Positions 14,406 through 25,218 of a stretch of 64,000 bases of DNA are shown in pieces. The stretch's first letter is position 1; each line of letters starts with the position of its first letter. The stretch is from Rheinheimera salexigens (GTDB lineage: Bacteria > Pseudomonadota > Gammaproteobacteria > Enterobacterales > Alteromonadaceae): contig NZ_MKEK01000001.1 of NCBI RefSeq assembly GCF_001752395.1, forward strand, positions 2,799,608 to 2,863,607. Direction: 5' to 3'. The position numbers were made by a program, and so were the translations under genes. The notes under the pieces are model-generated. The model worked only from the letters and a program-made list of their open reading frames with translations, searched no databases and was not told the DNA's origin.

Positions 14406-14559
14406 TTACCAAAATTACCAGCCAAAGCCTTTAAAAATGCGGCTGGTCGGCTCCTGTCTGGGACGCCATTTTCTTATCTACCTCGATTTCAGCTCCGCTC
14501 TGCTTCTATTTATTACAACGTTAGTTTAAGTAAGCTTTGTTCTATCTTGCTAAACATGT

Positions 14560-15171
14560 TTAGCCTTGCGTTAACTGCAAGGTTGCTTGTTCAGTATGGC
14601 GGATAATAGCGCTGACAACGGCCTCTGGAATAAAGGTGCGGGCGACTGACATGACTTGTTTGTTGTCTATACGTACTAAACGAGCGTTAATTAGCATGCC
14701 TTGCTGATGCTGAGTCATGGTGCCGGTAACGACATAACGAATAGGTAGCTCGCCGCTTAGCTCTTGGTAATTACGGCTTAACACAAAGTCGCCCTGCTCT
14801 GTTACGCGGATATAATCGGTGGCTTTATAATCTAGCACGGGCACACCAAAGGTATGCAGGTCGTGCATCATGGCTTCGTTTAAGTGATTACTTAAAATAC
14901 TGGCTTGCTCTAACCCCGAATCAACATAACTAAAGTCGGTTACCGCGACCATGGCTGAGGGGTCGGTTTGCTGCCAATGGGCAACTAACTGATAAACTAA
15001 CGCTTGCGAGTACGTATTTACCGTAAGTAAGGTATTATCGGTATCGACACCAACCTCGCTTGGCGCTTGAGCTGTAGCTTCTTTAGAAGTGGCTGGAGTC
15101 GTGGATGATGTGCAAGCCGTTAATAGCAGTGCCGCTAAAGACAGGGTAAGAGAAAAAGTTATCGGCTTCAT
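14560..15171 (-). CDS. FlgO-family outer-membrane lipoprotein
   Basis: A 203-residue lipoprotein: signal peptide with lipobox LLTAC and lipidated C20, then a FlgO domain (about 55-200; TYSQALVYQLVAHW, VAVTDFSYVDS, VTGTMTQHQQGMLINARLVRIDNKQVMS). FlgO proteins contribute to flagellar or surface functions in Vibrio. It overlaps the upstream FlgO-like gene by 4 bases. It is the first chromosomal gene right of the prophage. No other flagellar gene is near, so the specific role is uncertain. Confidence 0.75.
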   Translation of the reverse strand: MKPITFSLTLSLAALLLTACTSSTTPATSKEATAQAPSEVGVDTDNTLLTVNTYSQALVYQLVAHWQQTDPSAMVAVTDFSYVDSGLEQASILSNHLNEAMMHDLHTFGVPVLDYKATDYIRVTEQGDFVLSRNYQELSGELPIRYVVTGTMTQHQQGMLINARLVRIDNKQVMSVARTFIPEAVVSAIIRHTEQATLQLTQG

Positions 15172-15779
15172 TTTACAGCTCCGGTTAAATTAGTACGGTA
15201 CAACTTGTTACCCTGTTGCAGCACGCGTTGCTGCTGCCAAAAAATATCGCTTGGCACCAACTGACTGCTGGCTGCTAATACTCGCTTATTTTTAACAGAA
15301 ATTAAGCGGGTGTTTAGCATCACACCTTCGGCTAGCAAGCTATAAGTGCCCACTAATAAGGTATCGGCCAAACTGCTGTTGGCTATAGCCGTTATTTGCC
15401 GTGATAACGCTTGTTCATGATCTGACTTTAGCGCTAACTGATCGCGCAAGCGATAATCATAAACATCGAAGCCTTGCTGTTTAATTTGGCTGAGCATACT
15501 TTCACTTAACTGATTGGCCATTTGCTTTTCAGTTTCATCGACTTGCTCTAATGAGAAACTATTCACCGGCACAAATGAGCTAACGGCAATGCGCGGTTTA
15601 TCCGCTGACATCCCGTTATTAGCAGGTAACTGACTTAATAAATTTAGCGCTAATAGCTGGCTATAAGCATCTAGCGTGTTTGCTGGTTGCTGTGCTGAGT
15701 TAGCGGCAGAATTAACCAGACTACAACTGACTAACAACCAACTGATACCTAAAATCACTGCACATTTTAGTGCCTTCAT
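15168..15779 (-). CDS. Second FlgO-family lipoprotein
   Basis: A 203-residue lipoprotein, the same length as its downstream neighbour and built the same way: signal peptide ending LLVSC (C19), then a FlgO domain (YSQLLALNLLSQL, IAVSSFVPVNS, DTLLVGTYSLLAEGVMLNTRLISVKNKRVLA). I chose the ATG at 15779, which has GGGTGGCGG upstream, over an earlier in-frame start. The pair probably arose by tandem duplication with strong divergence. Confidence 0.72.
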   Translation of the reverse strand: MKALKCAVILGISWLLVSCSLVNSAANSAQQPANTLDAYSQLLALNLLSQLPANNGMSADKPRIAVSSFVPVNSFSLEQVDETEKQMANQLSESMLSQIKQQGFDVYDYRLRDQLALKSDHEQALSRQITAIANSSLADTLLVGTYSLLAEGVMLNTRLISVKNKRVLAASSQLVPSDIFWQQQRVLQQGNKLYRTNLTGAVK

Positions 15780-15949
15780 ACCGCCACCCTTAATTAATGA
15801 GGTTGTCATTATCAAATCCTATACTAAAAGCGAAGCAATAATTAGGCCATAACATTTTAGTTTTAGGGATCAATTTTTTGGCAGTTTGGCTTTCAATCAA
15901 CGGAATGTCCATACGGAATGGTTAAATAGAGGCCTTTGTTTAGAGGGCT

Positions 15950-15982
15950 CTGCTACAGCAATTTACAGCGTTACTGTAGCAG
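15950..15982. other. 9-bp stem-loop downstream of the bestrophin gene
   Basis: CTGCTACAG (15950-15958) pairs perfectly with CTGTAGCAG (15974-15982). No T-run follows on the minus strand, so an intrinsic terminator is doubtful. TTACTGTAA is also repeated between here and the gene end. Confidence 0.35.
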
Positions 15983-16009
15983 TTAGTTATGAAGGGTTAC
16001 TGTAATAAA

Positions 16010-16936
16010 TTACTGTAACAAATAATTATGCGGCAAAATGGGCTCTGGTAACTCAGTTTCACCTAAAGTTTCTAATAAGTTTATTTCAATAGAGCGAGAC
16101 ATAGCCGTTAAGGCTAAGTCATTCGCGGCTAAGCCAAAGGGATCTTCTAATTCTTCACTTAAAGCATCTAAACCAAAGAAAGCATAAGCGACAATAGCGC
16201 AAAATAACGGCGTGAATAATCCCTGAGTACCGACGATACCAAAAGGTAAAATAAAGCAGTATAAATAAGCGGTACGATGCACTAACAGCATATAAGCAAA
16301 AGGTAATGGCGTGTGTTTAATCCGCTCACAAGCGGCTTGCACTTGAGCCATAGAGGTGATTCGTTCATCCAGGCACTTGCTTAGAATATCTGATAACAAG
16401 CCTTGTTCTTGCGCCTTAGCTAAATATTTACCAAGTAAACGCAAGATAGCATCGGGCAGGTTTTTAGATCTCTGTAAACTGACCAGTTCAGCTGCTGGTA
16501 AATAAGGCGTAATATCAGTCCAAGGATCTGACTTGCGTAGATGGTGGCGTAAAGCATGAGTGAACGCAATAATTAGCTTAACCATTAGTTGCTGGGTCTG
16601 TCGGCCATTATCTGTATCATTAGTTATGTATGTAGTTAGCTGCCGTGACAAGCTGCGCGCATCAACCACAAGTTGGCCCCACTGTTTGCGGGCTTCCCAC
16701 CAGCGATCATAGCTAGCATTGTTACGAAAACCGAGAAATAACGATAAGGCCACACCTAATAGCGCCAAGGGTGCCAAAGTAAAGCTGGGAAATATGCTAG
16801 GGAAATACTCTTGGGTTAAGGCTACTGCAGTTCCGAGTAGCGCTATCAACACAATTTGTGGAAATATCAATGGCACGATAGAGCCGCGTAAGGTAAAAAA
16901 CAGCTGAAATAGATTGGGTTTATCACGAACAATCAT
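16010..16936 (-). CDS. Bestrophin-like ion channel (YneE family)
   Basis: A 308-residue membrane protein. It begins IVRDKPNLFQLFFTLRGSIV, then four hydrophobic segments (about 18-38, 50-68, 215-238 and 240-256). The motif FLGFRNNASYDRWWEARKQWG is the signature of the bestrophin/UPF0187 family. These form pentameric anion or cation channels in the inner membrane; the physiological ion is not predictable here. Stands alone between a FlgO pair and the formaldehyde genes. Confidence 0.85.
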   Translation of the reverse strand: MIVRDKPNLFQLFFTLRGSIVPLIFPQIVLIALLGTAVALTQEYFPSIFPSFTLAPLALLGVALSLFLGFRNNASYDRWWEARKQWGQLVVDARSLSRQLTTYITNDTDNGRQTQQLMVKLIIAFTHALRHHLRKSDPWTDITPYLPAAELVSLQRSKNLPDAILRLLGKYLAKAQEQGLLSDILSKCLDERITSMAQVQAACERIKHTPLPFAYMLLVHRTAYLYCFILPFGIVGTQGLFTPLFCAIVAYAFFGLDALSEELEDPFGLAANDLALTAMSRSIEINLLETLGETELPEPILPHNYLLQ

Positions 16937-16974
16937 AGCTCACTCCATTGATATTTATTTAGCATGCTAAAAGT

Positions 16975-17001
16975 ACTGCCATCGCAGTTAGCGACGGCAG
17001 T
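16975..17001 (-). terminator. Probable terminator of fghA
   Basis: ACTGCC-A-TCGC (16975-16985) pairs with GCGA-C-GGCAGT (16991-17001) with one mismatch, loop AGTTA. On the minus strand it follows the fghA stop and is followed by a short T-rich stretch (ACTTTTAG). Weak tail, so moderate confidence. Confidence 0.45.
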
Positions 17002-17010
17002 TAAGCTTAA

Positions 17011-17850
17011 TTATTTATTGAGATATTCAGCATGGAAACGTAAATGCTGCTCGATAAAGCTAGAGATAAAGTAATAGCTATGATCATAACCTTGATGAAT
17101 AGCTAACTGTAATGGATAACCACTCTCTTTGGCCGCTGCTTGTAATACTTCTGGTTTTAATTGTTCAACCAGAAAATCATCCGCGCCGCCTTGGTCTACT
17201 AAAACTGGCACAAAATCAGTGGCTTTGCGCATCAATAAGCTAGCGTCATAGGCTTGCCAAGTAGATTCATCAGTGCCTAGATAAGCTGTTAAAGCTTTTT
17301 TGCCCCAAGGGCAATCCATTGGATTACTAATAGGGCTAAAGGCTGACATGGAACGATAACGCTGTGGATTACGCATGCCAATAACTAAAGCACCATGACC
17401 GCCCATAGAATGGCCAGAAATAGAACGTTTATCTGATACTGGGAACAGCTCTTCAATCAGATCTGGTAGCTCATTTACCACATAATCATACATTTGGTAA
17501 TGGCGGTTCCAAGGCGCTTGGGTAGCATTAACATAAAAGCCTGCCCCTTTACCTAAGTCGTAGCCTGCATCATCAGCAACATCGTCACCGCGTGGGCTCG
17601 TATCGGGTGCCACTATGGCGATACCGAGTTCGGCAGCTAAACGCTGAGCGCCGGCTTTTTGCATAAAATTTTCATCAGTACAGGTTAAGCCTGACAGCCA
17701 GTACAATACCGGGACTTTTTTATTGACTCCGGCTGAGGGTGGTAAATAAATAGCAAAACGCATCTGGCAATTTAAGGTTTTAGAGAAGTGGCTATATTGC
17801 TTATGCCAGCCGTCAAAACTTTTATTGCAGCTTATATTTTCAATGGTCAT
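17011..17850 (-). CDS. fghA: S-formylglutathione hydrolase
   Basis: A 279-residue serine hydrolase of the esterase D family. Nucleophile motif GHSMGG (about 144-149), the oxyanion region VLYWLSGLTCTDENF, and later Asp (VDQGGADDFL) and His (HQGYDHSYYFI) complete the triad. It hydrolyses S-formylglutathione to formate and glutathione, the second step of formaldehyde detoxification. ATG 17850 is chosen over an upstream start. It lies downstream of the dehydrogenase gene with an 83-base gap containing a stem-loop. Confidence 0.95.
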   Translation of the reverse strand: MTIENISCNKSFDGWHKQYSHFSKTLNCQMRFAIYLPPSAGVNKKVPVLYWLSGLTCTDENFMQKAGAQRLAAELGIAIVAPDTSPRGDDVADDAGYDLGKGAGFYVNATQAPWNRHYQMYDYVVNELPDLIEELFPVSDKRSISGHSMGGHGALVIGMRNPQRYRSMSAFSPISNPMDCPWGKKALTAYLGTDESTWQAYDASLLMRKATDFVPVLVDQGGADDFLVEQLKPEVLQAAAKESGYPLQLAIHQGYDHSYYFISSFIEQHLRFHAEYLNK

Positions 17851-17864
17851 TCTGGGCCTCAAAT

Positions 17865-17893
17865 GGCTGCCCACATAATGTATAGGGGCAGCC
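17865..17893 (-). other. Stem-loop between adhC and fghA
   Basis: GGCTGCCC (17865-17872) and GGGCAGCC (17886-17893) pair over 8 bp with a 13-base loop. It lies in the gap between the two co-directional genes and has no T-run, so it may be a processing or mRNA-stability element that sets different levels for the two enzymes. Confidence 0.4.
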
Positions 17894-17933
17894 TTAGTCT
17901 TTGTAATCGATAGTCTGTATTAATCGATAACTT

Positions 17934-19109
<1,176 letters not shown>

Positions 19110-19255
19110 TTAAATTGCTAAATAAATTGTTACATTAAGTCTTTAATTTAATTAGCTAAACGAATATTATCAATTGAATAACTTGGCTGTTTTCTGACAC
19201 TTTAGTTTAGTCGTAAAGTGCCTTGCGTGCCTGTTATCACTTAATGGGCGGCTGC

Positions 19256-19582
19256 TTAATGATGATGACCTTGGGATAAGTTAATCATCACCACACCAAT
19301 AGCTACCATTGCCATACCAAACCAGGTCATTAAATCTAAGTGCTGGCGATATATCAGCGCAGACAATATCGTGACACTAACAATGGCTAACCCAGCCCAT
19401 AACGCATGCACAATACCAACCGGCATACTTTTCATTGCTTGAGCCAAAAACATAAAGGCCGCGAGATGCCCTAGCAATACCAAGACACTAGCAACGGGCT
19501 TGGTAAAACCCTCGGTTTGTTTTAACGCTACATGGGACATAGCTTCAGCGGCAACACCAAAAAAAAGAAATAACCAGCTCAT
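19256..19582 (-). CDS. SMR-family small multidrug exporter
   Basis: A 108-residue protein with four membrane helices. The first helix has the family's essential glutamate in VAAEAMSHVALK. HALWAGLAIVSVTILSALIYR corresponds to the YAIWAG region of EmrE-like proteins. It should export cationic compounds, or guanidinium, by proton exchange as an antiparallel dimer. The start is ATG 19582, since the upstream extension is not family-like. A His-rich end (HHH) closes the chain. Confidence 0.85.
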   Translation of the reverse strand: MSWLFLFFGVAAEAMSHVALKQTEGFTKPVASVLVLLGHLAAFMFLAQAMKSMPVGIVHALWAGLAIVSVTILSALIYRQHLDLMTWFGMAMVAIGVVMINLSQGHHH

Positions 19583-19739
19583 TTTGTTTCCTATACAGTT
19601 ACCAAAGCCATGGCCCACCCCGGCTAATTCATGAGGGTATTATAATTACTTTAATAAAGATGATAATACGTCTGTTTAGTAAGTTACTTTTACCATGCAG
19701 AAACAATGTGGTGGTTTTAGTGGTGAGTTTTTAGTTGTG

Positions 19740-19816
19740 AGTGTCGGCTGATTAAGATGAATTAATAAGGAACGGGTTTACCGCATGTTAGTGTGGTAAA
19801 CCGAACCGTATATAAC
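19740..19816. repeat. Deletion copy of the 155-bp intergenic repeat
   Basis: Positions 19740-19773 match 30542-30575 with 5 mismatches in 34, then 19774-19816 matches 30635 onward with few changes. The internal 59 bases present upstream of topA are absent. What remains folds as GGTTTACC / GGTAAACC and ends beside the thyA stop codon, so it may serve as its 3' end signal. Confidence 0.75.
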
Positions 19817-19817
19817 C

Positions 19818-20669
19818 TTAAACCGTAAACGGATAACTTATGGCTTCGTGGCTTTGATAGCCTTCCAGTTCGAAATCCGCGGTGGTGACCCAGGTTTCTA
19901 TATCCTGTAAGGTTTTAATTTTAGGGTTAAGATGCAAACGCGGTAGTGGTAATGGCTCACGTTTAAGCTGCACATCTTGCAACAGCGTTAGCTGATTTTC
20001 ATAAATATGGGCATTAACTATTTTATGAAACACTTTACCGGCTTTATGACCAGTAATTTGCGCCATTAAGGCTAATAACACAAAGCATTGTACTTGATTA
20101 AAATTTAAGCCCAGTGGCACATCACAACTACGTTGGTATGAAGTTAAATATAAGGTGCCGTCTAATAATGAAAAGTTATGGGTATGCATACAGGGCCGTA
20201 AGCAACCTAATTCAATTTCCCCTGGATTATAAAAAGTGATAATTTCAGCGCGGTCATCAATTCCTTGGCTTAAGTTATCGACTACTTTTTTGAACTGATC
20301 TAAAAAAGTGCCATCCGGTTTTTGCCAAGTTCGGCCTTGCACACCATAAACTCGGCCCATATCGTCAGTGCCTTTACGATTAGGGTTTTTTATCCAAGCG
20401 GCATTGTCATTGGCATTAGCATTCCAAGTATTACAGCCAATAGCCCTAAAATCTGCCGCGTTATCGTAGCCACGAATATAACCTAGCAATTCAGCAATAG
20501 CGGCTTTGTAATAGCTTTTTCGCGTGGTTAATAATGGAAACGCATTAGCACCAACATCGTATTCTAAATCAGCATTAATTAAGGTTAAGCATCTAACCCC
20601 AGTTCGTTTATTATCTACCCAGACGCCTTGATCAATAATGCGCTGACAAAGATCTAAATATTGTTTCAT
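19818..20669 (-). CDS. thyA: Thymidylate synthase
   Basis: A 283-residue enzyme converting dUMP to dTMP with methylenetetrahydrofolate. Family landmarks: [18 protein letters not shown] near the N-terminus, the nucleophile Cys in [10 protein letters not shown], the Arg/dUMP region [14 protein letters not shown] and the terminal [10 protein letters not shown]. It belongs to the longer form of about 283 residues. ATG 20669 starts two bases after the lgt stop, a conserved lgt-thyA pairing in gammaproteobacteria. Confidence 0.97.
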   Translation of the reverse strand: MKQYLDLCQRIIDQGVWVDNKRTGVRCLTLINADLEYDVGANAFPLLTTRKSYYKAAIAELLGYIRGYDNAADFRAIGCNTWNANANDNAAWIKNPNRKGTDDMGRVYGVQGRTWQKPDGTFLDQFKKVVDNLSQGIDDRAEIITFYNPGEIELGCLRPCMHTHNFSLLDGTLYLTSYQRSCDVPLGLNFNQVQCFVLLALMAQITGHKAGKVFHKIVNAHIYENQLTLLQDVQLKREPLPLPRLHLNPKIKTLQDIETWVTTADFELEGYQSHEAISYPFTV

Positions 20670-20671
20670 GC

Positions 20672-21484
20672 TTATACTGCCTGTTGTTTCTGTTGAGATC
20701 GACGCCAATAGCCATAGCCAATAATGCCTAAGCCGATGATTATCATTGGTAACGATAACCACTGTCCCATTGACATGCCGGCAGATAACACCCCTAAGTG
20801 CGCATCCGGTTCTCGATAAAATTCTACGGTAAAACGAGCAGCGCCATAACCGGCTAAAAATAACCCGCCTAAAGCGCCAATGGGTGGATTAGTGCGTCGA
20901 TAAAGGATAATTAACGCAAATAATACTAAGCCTTCAAGCATAAATTCGTACAGTTGTGATGGGTGCCGTGCATAGGGGCCAGCATTAGGAAACAACACCG
21001 CCCAAGGCACATCTGTTGGTCTGCCCCATAGCTCGGCATTCATAAAGTTACCTAAACGCCCTGCGGCTAAACCTAATGGAATTAACGGGGCGACAAAGTC
21101 ACCTAGTTGTAAATAGGCTTTATTATTACGTTTAGCAAACCAGGCCATCGCCACTAATACGCCGATTAAGCCACCATGAAACGACATACCGCCGGTCCAT
21201 ATTTTAAATAAATACAGTGGGTCTTGCAGGAAGTAATCAAATTGATAAAACAATACATAGCCTAAGCGACCACCTAGAATGACACCAACAAAGCCTTGAA
21301 ATAATAAGTCGCTAACTTGCTGCTCTGTCCAACCTGAACCTGGCTTATTAGCCGCTCTGGTTGCTAGCCACCATGCCAAGCCAAAGGCAATTAAATACAT
21401 TAAGCCATACCATCTTAACGCTATGGGACCTATTGAGAATATGATCGGATCAATTTGTGGAAATGTAATATACCCTGCTGACAT
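20672..21484 (-). CDS. lgt: Prolipoprotein diacylglyceryl transferase
   Basis: A 270-residue inner-membrane enzyme with seven predicted helices. It transfers diacylglycerol to the lipobox Cys of prolipoproteins. The family signature lies around [22 protein letters not shown], with RYGL-like [14 protein letters not shown] at the N-terminus and [12 protein letters not shown] later. It is followed at once by thyA. The lipoproteins in this window (FlgO-like, Big-domain, VolA-like) would be its substrates. Confidence 0.97.
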   Translation of the reverse strand: MSAGYITFPQIDPIIFSIGPIALRWYGLMYLIAFGLAWWLATRAANKPGSGWTEQQVSDLLFQGFVGVILGGRLGYVLFYQFDYFLQDPLYLFKIWTGGMSFHGGLIGVLVAMAWFAKRNNKAYLQLGDFVAPLIPLGLAAGRLGNFMNAELWGRPTDVPWAVLFPNAGPYARHPSQLYEFMLEGLVLFALIILYRRTNPPIGALGGLFLAGYGAARFTVEFYREPDAHLGVLSAGMSMGQWLSLPMIIIGLGIIGYGYWRRSQQKQQAV

Positions 21485-21501
21485 AACTACCCTTATTACC
21501 C

Positions 21502-22296
21502 TTAACTAAACATCATCTTGACTGAGACTAAAATTAAAAACACCCCAAAAACCCGTTTAATCGCTAATAGCGGCAGTCGCTGCGTTATCCGTGCCCCTAC
21601 TGGTGCCATAAAAATGGAGGTTGTTACTATGCCGGCTAATACGGGCAAATAAATATAGCCAATAAAACCTTGTGCTAAAGAATAATGTTGCCAACCCGCT
21701 AACACATAGCCAATGGAACCAAACACGGCAATAGCAATACCTGAAGCTGCGGCACAGCCAATGGCCCGACGCATATCAACAGAAAAATAGTTTAGTAGTG
21801 GTACAAATAATGCGCCGCCACCAATTCCAAGTAGGCTAGCAATACCACCTAAAACGGCAGATATAAAGCCTAACCAACCTTTGCTAGGTAAGGGCTTATT
21901 ACCAATGGTTTTTCGCGAACCTAACGAGCGTAACGCGAGCAATAACACCGCTACAGCAAATACCCGTTTTAAAATATCATCGCTAATATTATGGGCAAAA
22001 TAACCCACTATTGTTGCGCCAATAGCGGCACCAATTAGCACGGCCGTAGCAATTGACCACGGCACATTATCCCTACGATGATGGGCTAATACTGACGAGC
22101 TCGCCGTCACGATAATAGACGCTAATGAGGTGGCAATTGCCACTACCATCGCATTTTCAGGCGCGATGATACCATAAGCGGGTAGTAACATAACTAGCGC
22201 AGGCACGATAATTAGCCCACCGCCAATGCCTAATAAGCCCGCGAGGAAGCCCACAACAGCCCCTAACACTAAGGTAATTAAAATAACCGTCAGCAA
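21502..22296 (-). CDS. TauE/SafE-family anion exporter
   Basis: A 264-residue membrane protein with about eight helices and the two-fold repeat typical of TauE/SafE proteins: [20 protein letters not shown] at the N-terminus and [19 protein letters not shown] near the middle. The family moves sulfite, sulfonates or related anions. Substrate cannot be told from sequence. Lies between ptsP and lgt. Confidence 0.85.
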   Translation of the reverse strand: MLTVILITLVLGAVVGFLAGLLGIGGGLIIVPALVMLLPAYGIIAPENAMVVAIATSLASIIVTASSSVLAHHRRDNVPWSIATAVLIGAAIGATIVGYFAHNISDDILKRVFAVAVLLLALRSLGSRKTIGNKPLPSKGWLGFISAVLGGIASLLGIGGGALFVPLLNYFSVDMRRAIGCAAASGIAIAVFGSIGYVLAGWQHYSLAQGFIGYIYLPVLAGIVTTSIFMAPVGARITQRLPLLAIKRVFGVFLILVSVKMMFS

Positions 22297-22331
22297 GATG
22301 TGCTCTCTTTATTAAAATGATTCATTAATAT

Positions 22332-22389
22332 GATTATTAAAATACTTGGTTTATTAATGTGATTATTAAAATACTTGGTTTATTAATGT
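22332..22389. repeat. Two tandem 29-bp AT-rich repeats
   Basis: Unit GATTATTAAAATACTTGGTT plus nine more bases occurs at 22332-22360 and 22361-22389, with a partial copy of its end just upstream. They sit in the 128-base gap upstream of the TauE-like gene and downstream of ptsP. Could be regulator sites or a slippage product. Confidence 0.75.
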
Positions 22390-22424
22390 GAATATTTGTA
22401 ATGCGTTTATTTACAAGCTAACGC

Positions 22425-24683
22425 TTAAGCTCGAAGTTGATTAAGCGACTGCTTTTGTTCTAAAAAACGTTGCACATGCAGCCTTACAAGTTTGGCCGAA
22501 CTGCAGGCGAGTACTTCGGGTAATAACAGCTCTAATTCCGACAGCTCTATCCGGCGCAACAACCATTTAATTTTAGCTAAATTACTACTATTCATACTAA
22601 AATAACGATAACCCATAGCGGCAAGTAACAATACACCTGCGGGGTCTGCCGCTAATTCACCACAGACACTAATTGGGAATTGTAGGCCCTTTGCTTGCTG
22701 AGCTAATGTATATAAAGCCCGTAATACGGCTGGATGCATGGCATCGTATAAACCAGCAACTCGTGGATTATTACGATCTACCGCCAATAAGTACTGAGTT
22801 AAATCATTAGTGCCTACCGAGCAAAAGTCAACCTTTTGCGCTAGTTCGGGTAACTGATACATAATGGACGGCACTTCAATCATTACCCCCACTTTAGGTC
22901 GAGGTAATGCTATGGATAACTCGTCACTGACTTCAAAGCAGGCTTGCTTAATTAAACGTAATGATTCATCGACTTCAGCCAGATCAGAAATCATTGGCAG
23001 TAAAATATGTAAGTTATCTAATGCTAAATTAGCCCGCAACATGGCGCGTATTTGCACTAAGAAAATCTCTGGATGATCTAAGGTTAAACGAATACCACGC
23101 CAGCCTAAAAACGGATTTTCTTCTTCGATATTAAAATAAGGCAGCGCTTTATCACCGCCAACATCTAAGGTGCGCATAATCACCGGTTTATTGGGTGAGC
23201 TTTCTAATATTTTACGATATAACGCGGTTTGTTCTTGTTCGGTAGGAAAACGGCTGCGCATAATAAACGGAAATTCGGTGCGATATAAACCGACACCATC
23301 GGTATGTTCCAGATCGGCAGTTTCTAATTCAACCGCTAAGCCCGAATTAACCATTAAATCAAACTTCACACCACACAATGATTGCGAAGGTAAATGAACT
23401 TCTTCTAAATAACGAGCATTTATGGCCGCATCTTCATTAATTAAACGCCGATATTCAGCGCAAATTGCGGCCACGGGCGATAATAAAACATTGCCTTGAT
23501 AGCCATCAACAATTAAGTACTGCCCTTGCCATTGTCGTAAAGGCAGTTCGTCCACGCCCATCACGGCTGGAATATCCAGTGCCCGAGCCATAATTGCCGC
23601 GTGCGAGTTAACAGAGCCTTTTAATGACACTATTGCCATCAGCTTTTCCCGCGGGATCTCGGCTAACATGGTTGCGGTAACATTATCGGCCACTAGAATG
23701 ACGTCGTCGGGCAGTTTTATTTTGCGCTTTTCAGTGTCTAATAAGTTATTTAATACCCGTTGACCCAGATCGCGAATATCGGTACCGCGCTCCCGTAAGT
23801 AGCTATCGTCCATATCATCAAATTTGCGAGCAAATTTTTCTACGACTCGTTTTAGGGCACTTTTTGCACACCAGCCATCGGCTATTTGCTGCTCTATCTC
23901 TGTACCTAAGCTAGCGGCATCTAATAATTGATGATAAACATCAAAAATAGCTAAGGCATCGGGCGGTAAATGGCCTGCCATACGCTCGGCTAACCGATTA
24001 AACTCTGCTTTAGTAATTTTAACTGCTCGATAAAAATGCGCTAATTCTTTGTCTGGATTATCTGAGCGTTTAACTGATATAGCGTTGAAATCATTAGCAG
24101 GCTCTAAAATATGAGCGTGGCCCATGGCAATACCTGGCGCGCCGGGTAAGCCTTTTAAGTGGCCGGTTTGAATTTGGGTGGCCGAACTTTCACTGGCTGC
24201 TTGACGCATTTCTGCATTAGCCAACACTGATGCCAGTTGCGCTGCTAGCGTAACTAAAAATGATTCTTCATCTTCATTGAAGATCCGATCAACCGCTTGC
24301 TGGATGGTTAACACACCAAGGACTTTACGATGATGGATAATAGGACAGCCTAAAAAAGCTGAGAAATGGTCTTCGCTGACTTCAGGCGTAACTTTAAATC
24401 GAGGATGTAACTGGGCTTTAGCTAAATTAATCGGTTCTTCGCGTTGCCCTACCCAACCGATAAGGCCTTCAGAAAAGCCAATAGCGACCTGACCAATAGC
24501 GTCAGGATTAAGGCCATCGCTGGCCATTAACATAAAATGCTGTTGTTCATAATCGGCTAAATACACCGAGCAGCACTCAGTTTCTAATGCTTGTTTAATG
24601 CTGGTGACTAAGCCAGCAAGCGCATTGTTAAGCACTGGCTCTTGTGCCACATCTTGAACAATTCGTCTTAGCTGGCTTAACAT
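22425..24683 (-). CDS. ptsP: PEP-protein phosphotransferase of the nitrogen PTS (EI-Ntr)
   Basis: A 752-residue protein: N-terminal GAF domain (about 15-160), PEP-utiliser N-domain (about 175-300), phosphohistidine domain with GSVNSHAAIMARALDIPAVMG (active His), and the C-terminal PEP-binding TIM barrel (FRTEFPFIM..., MIEVPSIMYQL, CSVGTNDLTQYLLAVDR, VCGELAADP). It autophosphorylates from PEP and passes phosphate to NPr, linking nitrogen status to regulation. rppH lies 31 bases upstream, a conserved pairing in gammaproteobacteria. Confidence 0.97.
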   Translation of the reverse strand: MLSQLRRIVQDVAQEPVLNNALAGLVTSIKQALETECCSVYLADYEQQHFMLMASDGLNPDAIGQVAIGFSEGLIGWVGQREEPINLAKAQLHPRFKVTPEVSEDHFSAFLGCPIIHHRKVLGVLTIQQAVDRIFNEDEESFLVTLAAQLASVLANAEMRQAASESSATQIQTGHLKGLPGAPGIAMGHAHILEPANDFNAISVKRSDNPDKELAHFYRAVKITKAEFNRLAERMAGHLPPDALAIFDVYHQLLDAASLGTEIEQQIADGWCAKSALKRVVEKFARKFDDMDDSYLRERGTDIRDLGQRVLNNLLDTEKRKIKLPDDVILVADNVTATMLAEIPREKLMAIVSLKGSVNSHAAIMARALDIPAVMGVDELPLRQWQGQYLIVDGYQGNVLLSPVAAICAEYRRLINEDAAINARYLEEVHLPSQSLCGVKFDLMVNSGLAVELETADLEHTDGVGLYRTEFPFIMRSRFPTEQEQTALYRKILESSPNKPVIMRTLDVGGDKALPYFNIEEENPFLGWRGIRLTLDHPEIFLVQIRAMLRANLALDNLHILLPMISDLAEVDESLRLIKQACFEVSDELSIALPRPKVGVMIEVPSIMYQLPELAQKVDFCSVGTNDLTQYLLAVDRNNPRVAGLYDAMHPAVLRALYTLAQQAKGLQFPISVCGELAADPAGVLLLAAMGYRYFSMNSSNLAKIKWLLRRIELSELELLLPEVLACSSAKLVRLHVQRFLEQKQSLNQLRA

Positions 24684-24714
24684 AAGAGCCTCATTTTTAG
24701 TTAACTATAAATAT

Positions 24715-25218
24715 TTAACTTTTTCTTTTTCCTTCGCGGCGAATAAAGGGCAAAGCAACAGGGGCAAACTCTTTCATGACTTTTCGATAAACTTCGCGCT
24801 TAAACGCAACCACTTGGCGTACTGGGTACCAATAGCTAACCCAACGCCAGCTATCAAACTCAGGATGGGTGGTTTTTAATAAGTTTACATCATCTTCATG
24901 ACAAGTCAGCTGCAGCAAAAACCATTTTTGCTTTTGGCCTATACACACAGGATTACTATCTTTACGAATTAAACGTTTCGGCAATTTATAGCGTAACCAA
25001 TGTTTAGTGGTTGCAATAACCTGCACATCTGCTGGTGTTAAGCCAACTTCTTCGTTTAATTCACGATACATGGCCTGCTCAGGCGTTTCGCCATCATCAA
25101 TGCCACCCTGGGGGTATTGCCAAGAATGCTGACCATATCGTTTAGCCCAAAACACCTGTCCTTGGCTGTTACATATTACTATGCCGACATTAGCCCGAAA
25201 TCCTTCGGTATCGATCAC
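24715..25218 (-). CDS. rppH: RNA pyrophosphohydrolase
   Basis: A 167-residue Nudix enzyme, with the Nudix box G-x5-E-x7-REUxEE in [20 protein letters not shown], preceded by SWQYPQG. It removes pyrophosphate from 5'-triphosphate mRNA ends and so opens them for RNase E decay. Upstream of ptsP in the same orientation. The start [13 protein letters not shown] is standard for the family. Confidence 0.96.
   Translation of the reverse strand: MIDTEGFRANVGIVICNSQGQVFWAKRYGQHSWQYPQGGIDDGETPEQAMYRELNEEVGLTPADVQVIATTKHWLRYKLPKRLIRKDSNPVCIGQKQKWFLLQLTCHEDDVNLLKTTHPEFDSWRWVSYWYPVRQVVAFKREVYRKVMKEFAPVALPFIRREGKRKS

Larger units (their letters stand above)
1..14420. mobile_element. Prophage or phage-derived element, right-hand part
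   Basis: Divergent early operons meet at a repressor/Cro region near 6100. The leftward operon carries replication genes, integrase, resolvase and a Q-like antiterminator. The rightward operon carries small phage proteins, a methyltransferase, SSB and an AlpA-like protein. Genes overlap by 1-4 bases almost throughout, as in phage. No terminase, portal, capsid, tail, holin or lysin gene is present. The right boundary is placed between the AlpA-like gene (ends 14364) and the first chromosomal gene (14560). The left boundary is not seen and may be outside the window. No matching att repeats were found by eye, so the end points are inferred. Confidence 0.85.

Noticed and set aside
14340..14480. 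tRNA-like pieces (GGCACCA and a GC-rich arm) as an integration target
   Set aside because: No cloverleaf can be drawn around them; the match is limited to a few bases.
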